A model generated the notes under the pieces. It saw only the letters and a list, made by a program, of their open reading frames with translations, was not told the DNA's origin and made no database searches. A stretch of 20,639 nt of DNA from CAZBUK01 sp964495085 (GTDB lineage Bacteria; Bacteroidota; Ignavibacteria; T3Sed10-11): the NCBI GenBank assembly GCA_964495085.1, contig CAZBUK010000074.1, positions 1-20,639 on the forward strand, written 5' to 3'. Position 1 is the stretch's first letter. Each line of letters opens with the position of its first letter. Of the stretch, positions 15,829 to 20,639 are shown piece after piece. The position numbers and the translations under genes were made by a program.

Positions 15829-16335
15829 CTACGCCAAAATCCCGGCGATCGCTGCGAGGTGGTGGTCGTCGTGTTCAGCAACAAAGAACACGACGTCGAT
15901 GAGCCGCATCCGGATGCCGAGGCGTGGATGAAGAGCGCTACGGGCTATGATCTCGTCGTCCGCTCCTGTTAACAGTTCTACAAGACCGGTGCGCGCAGCG
16001 CGGAAGTCACGGAGTATTGCGGCCAGTTCGCCGGCGTTGTAATTCGTCTCATACGTCCGGCGGTTCGTCAGATCGGCTGCTGCCAACCCGGTTTCGCCTG
16101 CGAATATCTGTTGCGCCCGGCTCAGCCAGAGCGGTTCCAGATCAAACAGATGGCCGGTGTGTTCCTGGATGGACCAGCGGTCGCCGGGTCGGCGCGTGAG
16201 CACATCTGGAGCGATCCCGCGGGTGCGCTCCTCGAGTCGTGCGGGCGTTCCGCGGAGTCGTTCAAGCAGGTTCGGAAAGCGGGTTACGGGGAGTGTGAAA
16301 TCGAATGTCCGCTCGAACCAAGCTTCGCGATTCAT
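15829..16335 (-). CDS. DinB-family putative metal-dependent protein
   Basis: This 168-residue four-helix-bundle protein belongs to the DinB/YfiT superfamily. Proteins of this fold bind a divalent metal with three histidines; known members include thiol transferases (bacillithiol, mycothiol) and many of unknown function. The expected positions are here: H62 in WSIQEHTGHL (54-63), and H155 and H159 in VAEHDDHHLAAI (152-163). The start is ATG 16335, with AGGA seven bases upstream. Sampled GC is near 63%, far higher than the GNAT gene just downstream, so the two have different histories. It is probably a single-gene unit; 331 bp separate its stop from the chosen GNAT start. Confidence 0.87.
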   Translation of the reverse strand: MNREAWFERTFDFTLPVTRFPNLLERLRGTPARLEERTRGIAPDVLTRRPGDRWSIQEHTGHLFDLEPLWLSRAQQIFAGETGLAAADLTNRRTYETNYNAGELAAILRDFRAARTGLVELLTGADDEIIARSALHPRLGIRMRLIDVVFFVAEHDDHHLAAIAGILA

Positions 16336-16590
16336 GTGTCGATCCTGTTCATGATTGGCTTAGTTTTTATGACTATGAGCTATCGATGTATAGATACGAT
16401 GCCGTATAAAAATTACATCCATCATATTGGAGCATGAAATTAAAAGAAATTTAAATATTGAAATGTACCGATGCACAACGATGTCCTCAAGAGATATTTA
16501 CGTCCGGTTCCCACCATGTCAACCTTTCGATGACCAAAGGCAGGACGTCTATTGCCCGGAAGCTAGTTACGGATGATCTCAGGAAATGTT

Positions 16591-17574
16591 CTAAAGCCCG
16601 GCTACGCGATTGTTCAGCAGCGCTGCCCAGTCAGTCGGATTGGTCTGTTCAGTGAGCGGGGTCGCTGCGTTAAGATCGACGTTCGCCGTGGGTGAGTCGC
16701 CGAATCGACGCATTGTCCGGCTTCCCGATGGCGTTACGCGTAAGTGAATGGTGCCGGAGTCGACCGTGATGACGGCCATGTTCCCCTTGGCGCTGTCGAA
16801 CTTCGTAAAAATCGCGGTGCTTGTCAGGTCCGGAAGCTTGTGTCCGCTCCCCGGATCGGACGATACGATCACCTGGCTCGGTCCGAGCCGGTTGATGCGT
16901 TCCCATTGCGTGCCGTTGGGACTGCCGTGATGCGCGGTGCGCAGCACCTGGCATCTATCTTCCATCATTCGCTCCTGATCGAAGAACCACCAGTTCTCCA
17001 TTTGTGCGTCGCCGCCGATGATCATCCTGAAATTGCGCCATCGTATCCGGGTCATGATCGACAGGTGGTTTGCATTGAATACGTTGGCGTCTTCCAGCAT
17101 GCGCACCAACCCGTTGGTCGGTCCCAGCAGTTCAATAAACGGCACATTCGAATCGAATTCGGGATCCGCGCCGGAAGGCTGGGTCGTCATCGCGCCGTCG
17201 GGGTACCAGCGGCAGTAACCCGACAGAAAGGTACATTTGATGGCCCGGTCGAAGAGGCGGCCGATGAGACGCCGGTAGGTCGGTGGCCCCATGCCGAACT
17301 CATGCCAGAATGGAGCTATGGTCGCCTGCTCGATCAGGTAGTCCTGAACCAGCCGATTGCCGCCGCCGAAATGGTCGCTGTGGGGATGCGTGATAATGAG
17401 GTGCTCGATCGTTTCTCCCGCATTCAGGCCGAGATCCCCCAGCAGCGACACGACCTTCGACGGCCGCATCACATCGATCACGAGGATCTTGCCCTCCGGC
17501 GTTATAATGATTGTCGTGTCCCCCTGGCCCACGTTCAACATAAAGACGTGGAGATTTCCGTCGCCGTTTATCAT
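16591..17574 (-). CDS. Metallo-beta-lactamase-fold hydrolase, ComEC C-terminal-like
   Basis: This 327-residue single-domain hydrolase resembles the soluble metallo-beta-lactamase domain of ComEC/Rec2. The N-terminal FMLNVGQGDTTIIITPEGK (about 11-29) is the ComEC-type opening. THPHSDHFGG (62-71) is the HxHxDH metal motif. A later NANHLSIMTRIRW, IIGGDAQ and RTAHHGSPNG complete the active site, as in ComEC (LKAGHHGS). There is no signal peptide and no transmembrane segment, unlike ComEC, so it is likely cytoplasmic. Stand-alone relatives may cut nucleotides, nucleic acid or phosphodiesters; the substrate here is unknown. The start is ATG 17574 with GGGCGG upstream. It lies one base after the stop of the 200-residue gene, so translation is coupled and the two products probably work together. 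Confidence 0.88.
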   Translation of the reverse strand: MINGDGNLHVFMLNVGQGDTTIIITPEGKILVIDVMRPSKVVSLLGDLGLNAGETIEHLIITHPHSDHFGGGNRLVQDYLIEQATIAPFWHEFGMGPPTYRRLIGRLFDRAIKCTFLSGYCRWYPDGAMTTQPSGADPEFDSNVPFIELLGPTNGLVRMLEDANVFNANHLSIMTRIRWRNFRMIIGGDAQMENWWFFDQERMMEDRCQVLRTAHHGSPNGTQWERINRLGPSQVIVSSDPGSGHKLPDLTSTAIFTKFDSAKGNMAVITVDSGTIHLRVTPSGSRTMRRFGDSPTANVDLNAATPLTEQTNPTDWAALLNNRVAGL

Positions 17575-17575
17575 G

Positions 17576-18178
17576 TTATTCCGCCCTTTGTTTCCTTTGC
17601 AGCCTGACAAACATCTCGCCGGCGTCTATGCCTTCGCTCATTTTGATCTTCCTGAACTTCTGCTCGTCAAGCGCTTTTCCCGGATCGACTCCCTTTGCCT
17701 CCAATCTCACCAGCGTTGCTTCGATTCTGGATCGAAACGTTGCCAATTTATTTCTCCTAAACCGGCGTTCTCTCAACGGGAGATCAAGCCGAACGGGTTT
17801 GATCGGTTCGGGAATAGTCTCCTCCACGATTTTCTCCACATCTCCGAGCATGGATTCGATCTGCTCCGAGCTCATCATCCCTGTTCCCCGGAACGTCTTC
17901 CAGCCGCGTGTGGATGAGAAGATCGCGAAGAACGCATCGCGCAGCACATCGGGAGAGTGTTCAGGACGGTAGTTGTACAGCCGGTGAAATTCGTCGAAAT
18001 CGGGTTCGGTGCAATCGAGATCGACGCCGTCCGGAAAGTCCTCCATGACCTTCGGTGAGATTTTTCCCGTATCGCAAAGATCTTTCAGGACAATCGGCGG
18101 AATGAAGTAGGTGAGCCGGAATTTCCCGTCGCTACATTCGTAATAGTAGCAACTCTCTTGCGGAATTGAAACGATCAT
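17576..18178 (-). CDS. Unrecognised 200-residue protein coupled to the MBL-fold hydrolase
   Basis: I do not recognise the family. The first half (1-100) is mixed, with several Tyr/Cys (SCYYYECSDGKFRLTYFIPP), an acidic patch around DFPDGVDLDCTEPDFDEFH and a segment DVLRDAFFAIFSSTRGWKTF. The second half is strongly charged and probably helical: IESMLGDVEKIVEETIPEP, then arginine/lysine-rich LRERRFRRNKLATFRSRIEA, ending RLQRKQRAE. There is no signal peptide or membrane helix. The start is ATG 18178 with AAGGA nine bases upstream. The TAA stop is one base from the next ATG. The overlap-like spacing suggests a protein partner or regulator of the hydrolase; the basic C-terminus could bind nucleic acid, but that is speculation. 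Confidence 0.8.
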   Translation of the reverse strand: MIVSIPQESCYYYECSDGKFRLTYFIPPIVLKDLCDTGKISPKVMEDFPDGVDLDCTEPDFDEFHRLYNYRPEHSPDVLRDAFFAIFSSTRGWKTFRGTGMMSSEQIESMLGDVEKIVEETIPEPIKPVRLDLPLRERRFRRNKLATFRSRIEATLVRLEAKGVDPGKALDEQKFRKIKMSEGIDAGEMFVRLQRKQRAE

Positions 18179-18521
18179 AAAGAATTTTCCTTACGTGGAT
18201 ATCAACCGGGGTTCCGCGTCGTGTACCGGATAAACGTGAATCGGTGATCCGGGATTACTGCTTACCGTGAAACAGTATTCTGGTATCGAAAAACTGTTCA
18301 TAGCCGGGTACCACATGCAAAGTCCTGTCCGGCAGGTGCAATCTAACCGTCCGCTCACTGATAGTCAAGCATTGATTCCTTTGTTCCCATGTTTTCTTCC
18401 TGCGGCAGCGAATACAAACGGAGTTTTCACACGAGGCATCGTCCAGGGGCAGAGCGCATTACCTGCCGGTCGGAAATCCCGGACATTTTCATTCTCCCTG
18501 CACAGCGAGCTGCAACGATTT
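18179..18521. other. 343-bp stretch without a supported gene
   Basis: This lies between the 3' end of the lipoprotein gene and the 5' end of the 200-residue gene (both minus strand), so it must hold the promoter of the MBL-fold pair. No convincing -35/-10 pair was found. A 9-bp inverted repeat (ccggcaggt 18329-18337, acctgccgg 18461-18469) is present but too short and too widely spaced to interpret. Open frames crossing it have no ribosome-binding site and no recognisable protein content. Confidence 0.5.
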
Positions 18522-19739
18522 TTACCGCGACCGGCGCATCTGTTCCCGATCGTTGCTGTTGAGATCGACATTCGGATTGTAGTTGATATCGTTCGTCAGG
18601 ATGAATTCATCGTTTGCGGTCTTCCAAACGTATTCGAAGTCGTTTGTCATCTCCCATGCCTGATCCGGCGAATGTGGATCGGTAAAGCTCTGTGTCCCGC
18701 GGATCGCCTCGTTGAACTGCCGGTAAACCTGATCCTGCACCGCCATGCGCTGCGTCCACTCCGCATCTCTCCTGTCGATGCTTGCATTCCAGTCTCTGAA
18801 TAGTCTCCTGTTCTGTTCCCTGATGGATTGTAACAGTGCCATCTGCCCCTGGATCTGAATTTCGCCTACTCTCATGATGACGTTCCGCACGGCCATTTCG
18901 TATGCGGGGTTGATCTGAAACGATGCGATTATGGTCGTGAACAAACGCTCGTTTGCGTCCAGTTCGCCGGAGGGAGTTCTGAACCCGAGCACATTCTCGA
19001 CGAAGGTCATTTGATTCAGTCCCTGTTGAAATCCGGTCAACATCGGCACAGATAAAACCGAGGATGTTGCGAGGACCCATTCTTCCATGCTCCCTTTTTC
19101 CGAGTGGTAGGCGATGCGGGACTGAGTTGCATCGACGTCGAGCCGGGATCCGTATCGCGCGATTTCGGCTCCTTCGATAGCCATGGTCTTTCGATACTGA
19201 GCTTCGGCCGCACCGGTGCGTTGGCGGGTTTCGACAATGGTAGCGCCGGGTCTGAATCCCGGCACGAATGCCCTCGATACGAATTCGGAGCTTCGGAGCG
19301 GCGGCGCCACTCTGCAGGGTTGAGTTCCGCTCATCATTTGAGCCATCTGAGGATCGTTCACCCAATCGCTCACATACTTGGGGAAAATTTCAAACGCTCG
19401 TCTATCCTCACGGTCTCTGACACGTGCGTGAATCGACACCAGTTCGAACACACACTGAGAATTCACGTTCCACCGCACTCCTCCTTCTAGCTCCCAGTCG
19501 GCAGGAGCAAGAAAACTGAGAACGACAACAGGGGTGCCGAAACCCTCGGTGTCGATGATCTCAAATCGTTTGAGACGAAGGAACCCGGATGTCTTCGCCG
19601 GCTGCTGAGATGCCTTGATCCCCGGTTGTTCGGATGCTTCACCCGATCGCAGCTCCGCATTATCCGAGCAGCCGAGAATCCGGCAAAGGACTAAAATCAA
19701 TGCGATCCTGATGAAAAGCAATAACGAATTATTTTCCAT
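18522..19739 (-). CDS. Unrecognised 405-residue putative lipoprotein
   Basis: The N-terminus is a lipoprotein signal (LLLFIRIALILVLCRILGC) with Cys24 as the likely lipidated residue, so the protein should be anchored on the periplasmic side of a membrane. The mature part starts with a low-complexity linker (SEQPGIKASQQPAKT), then a beta-rich region (about 55-115). A longer helical part follows (about 250-340, including QGQMALLQSIREQNRRLFRDW, shown here in part). It ends with the pattern FEYVWKTANDEFILTNDINYNPN, which recurs in uncharacterised secreted proteins as far as I recall. No enzyme motif is visible. The start is ATG 19739 with GAGGAG about nine bases upstream. It appears to be transcribed alone. 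Confidence 0.82.
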   Translation of the reverse strand: MENNSLLLFIRIALILVLCRILGCSDNAELRSGEASEQPGIKASQQPAKTSGFLRLKRFEIIDTEGFGTPVVVLSFLAPADWELEGGVRWNVNSQCVFELVSIHARVRDREDRRAFEIFPKYVSDWVNDPQMAQMMSGTQPCRVAPPLRSSEFVSRAFVPGFRPGATIVETRQRTGAAEAQYRKTMAIEGAEIARYGSRLDVDATQSRIAYHSEKGSMEEWVLATSSVLSVPMLTGFQQGLNQMTFVENVLGFRTPSGELDANERLFTTIIASFQINPAYEMAVRNVIMRVGEIQIQGQMALLQSIREQNRRLFRDWNASIDRRDAEWTQRMAVQDQVYRQFNEAIRGTQSFTDPHSPDQAWEMTNDFEYVWKTANDEFILTNDINYNPNVDLNSNDREQMRRSR

Positions 19740-20010
19740 TTCCGTCTTCTCCTCTCGTTGAGTCTCTAAGTCCGGGAAATTCCCTGATACGGTAATTCGT
19801 TGTATGAGTGCCCCTACTAGAAATCATGGGTTAACCGCTTAGTAAATGAGTACGCGGTAAACCGGTATATTTCGGCTCAAACAAAGATAGCGCTGGCAGA
19901 CGGGAATGGTAAATTTTGTAGAATTTGTGCAGAAATCAGGCAGGCGGGAAAGATGACAACGTTCCGTTCAATGTACAGGTGGGAACATGAGAACGTTCCT
20001 GATTCGAGTA

Positions 20011-20472
20011 TTAATTCGCCGTTTTCTGAAACTCGAAACGAATGGTACGATCACCGGCTCCGATAATCGCTCTCATTCTGCCGTCCGATTCAAGTTCGTA
20101 TTTTATAAACTTCGGGAAATCATGGCCGGGGTTCTCCGAATGAAATCCGGTTTCGGTAATTTCCGTGATTTTGAACCGCACGGGTTCGGGATTGTGAGGT
20201 ACATCCGCGATGTAATGGCAGTCGCCGTCACACGCAATGATCAATCGCTCGGTGAACGACGTATCCTCACCGGCGATTCTGAATCCACGTCCTTCCCAAA
20301 TGTGGCTATCGGTGTTCATCCGCCACTGTTCGTAGTCGCCGGTTCTCATATTACGCCAGGTGCCTTCGAGCCAGCGAAAGGACTCGATTTTCTCGTCGCT
20401 CAACCCGGTGGCGGCGCTAACGCCGTAGAAACTGAGTACGATAAAGAGCAGTATCGCGGTAAATTTTTTCAT
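20011..20472 (-). CDS. Small secreted protein, DUF6265-like
   Basis: This 153-residue protein has a classical signal peptide (MKKFTAILLFIVLSFYGVSA, cleavage near residue 20-22). The mature part begins with FRWLEGTWRNMRTGDYEQW (33-51), the WLxGTWr opening of DUF6265-type and similar lipocalin-like beta-barrel proteins. It continues with short beta strands and conserved-looking EQW, HIWEGRG and PGHDFPKFIKYEL blocks. The function of the family is unknown; it probably acts in the periplasm. The start is ATG 20472 with AAGGCCGGGACC upstream. The right copy of the window-spanning inverted repeat lies 43 bp upstream, inside its promoter region, so the repeat may have altered or provided expression signals. 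Confidence 0.85.
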   Translation of the reverse strand: MKKFTAILLFIVLSFYGVSAATGLSDEKIESFRWLEGTWRNMRTGDYEQWRMNTDSHIWEGRGFRIAGEDTSFTERLIIACDGDCHYIADVPHNPEPVRFKITEITETGFHSENPGHDFPKFIKYELESDGRMRAIIGAGDRTIRFEFQKTAN

Positions 20473-20514
20473 GGTCCCGGCCTTTTAATTTATAATCAAG
20501 TGACACATCTGTCT

Positions 20515-20564
20515 AAAATAAAATATAAAGAATTTTGAATGATTCAGGTCCACCAAGCCGAAAT
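20515..20564. repeat. Right copy of the 50-bp inverted repeat
   Basis: This is the exact reverse complement of bases 1-50, with 8 of the next 11 bases on the inner side also matching. It sits upstream of the DUF6265-like gene, on the side where its promoter should be. It is followed by a 7-bp-stem hairpin at 20568-20584 and a 9-bp-stem hairpin at the window end, suggesting a composite dispersed intergenic repeat. Confidence 0.95.
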
Positions 20565-20567
20565 CGT

Positions 20568-20584
20568 TCCCGATTATATCGGGA
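20568..20584. repeat. Small palindromic hairpin beside the inverted repeat
   Basis: tcccgat (20568-20574) and atcggga (20578-20584) form a perfect 7-bp stem with a 3-base loop. No T-run follows on either strand within a few bases, so it is not a standard terminator. Confidence 0.6.
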
Positions 20585-20614
20585 CGGGGTGGAGACGATG
20601 GTGTGCGTTTTGAT

Positions 20615-20639
20615 TCCCGCACCGTTTTGTGGTGCGGGA
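20615..20639. repeat. Perfect hairpin ending on the last base of the window
   Basis: tcccgcacc (20615-20623) and ggtgcggga (20631-20639) form a perfect 9-bp stem around a 7-base loop. The stem finishes exactly at the window end and may continue outside it; the bases before it (gat) would pair with atc if that follows. An assembler meeting a longer hairpin or repeat would stop here. Confidence 0.8.

Noticed and set aside
16744..17607. Long plus-strand frame (287 codons) opposite the MBL-fold gene
   Set aside because: It mirrors the real gene in high-GC DNA; the minus frame has complete HxHxDH and HHGS motifs and the plus frame has no recognisable content.
18267..18803. Plus-strand 178-codon frame across the 18.2-18.5 kb gap
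   Set aside because: Its second half is opposite the lipoprotein gene, it has no ribosome-binding site and no family resemblance.

Overview
The window is 20.6 kb of bacterial DNA, most likely from the Bacteroidota/Balneolota/Rhodothermota (FCB) side of the tree. The main evidence is a TonB-dependent receptor with an N-terminal carboxypeptidase-regulatory-like domain, followed at once by a DUF4249 lipoprotein, a pairing typical of that group. Several genes have strong GGAGG-type Shine-Dalgarno sequences, which argues against classical Bacteroidia. No rRNA, tRNA, CRISPR array, transposase or phage gene was seen. Both ends of the window are repeats: an exact 50-bp inverted repeat (1-50 and 20515-20564) and a perfect hairpin that ends on the last base. 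The window therefore looks like a whole contig that broke at dispersed repeats.

Layout. At 0.2-1.2 kb there is an ArsR-type regulator with an AHSA1/SRPBCC protein, preceded by a leaderless promoter with two operator-like sites. At 1.3-4.5 kb are the TonB receptor and DUF4249 lipoprotein. At 4.7-7.2 kb a membrane-anchored metallophosphoesterase is followed by an ECF42-type sigma factor. At 7.4-8.1 kb is a class I methyltransferase. At 8.3-11.0 kb a GH13 amylase-family enzyme is coupled to a cyclase-family hydrolase. All of these are on the minus strand.

The most interesting block is 11.2-15.5 kb. On the plus strand is a homologue of cyanobacterial acyl-ACP reductase (AAR), followed 18 bp later by a BtaA-like (DUF3419) 3-amino-3-carboxypropyl transferase homologue. 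Facing them on the minus strand is a GNAT-family protein followed by a ferritin-like di-iron protein. The latter keeps all six metal ligands, and much of the residue register, of cyanobacterial aldehyde-deformylating oxygenase (ADO). AAR and ADO together make alkanes in cyanobacteria. Here the pair sits in a non-cyanobacterial genome with two extra lipid- or acyl-type enzymes, and the ADO homologue carries a Cys/His-rich insertion. The block has lower GC (spot counts about 37-55%) than its right flank (about 60%), which suggests acquisition. I propose it as a candidate aldehyde/hydrocarbon or modified-lipid pathway; its products are unknown.

At 15.8-20.6 kb, all on the minus strand, are a DinB-family protein, a ComEC-like metallo-beta-lactamase-fold hydrolase translationally coupled to an unrecognised 200-residue protein, an unrecognised lipoprotein, and a small secreted DUF6265-like protein.

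Starts were revised from the longest possible reading frame where a Shine-Dalgarno sequence, promoter or family length supported it (AHSA1, ArsR, methyltransferase, GNAT, ADO homologue, metallo-beta-lactamase-fold protein). Homology statements rest on remembered family sequences and visible motifs, not on a database search.
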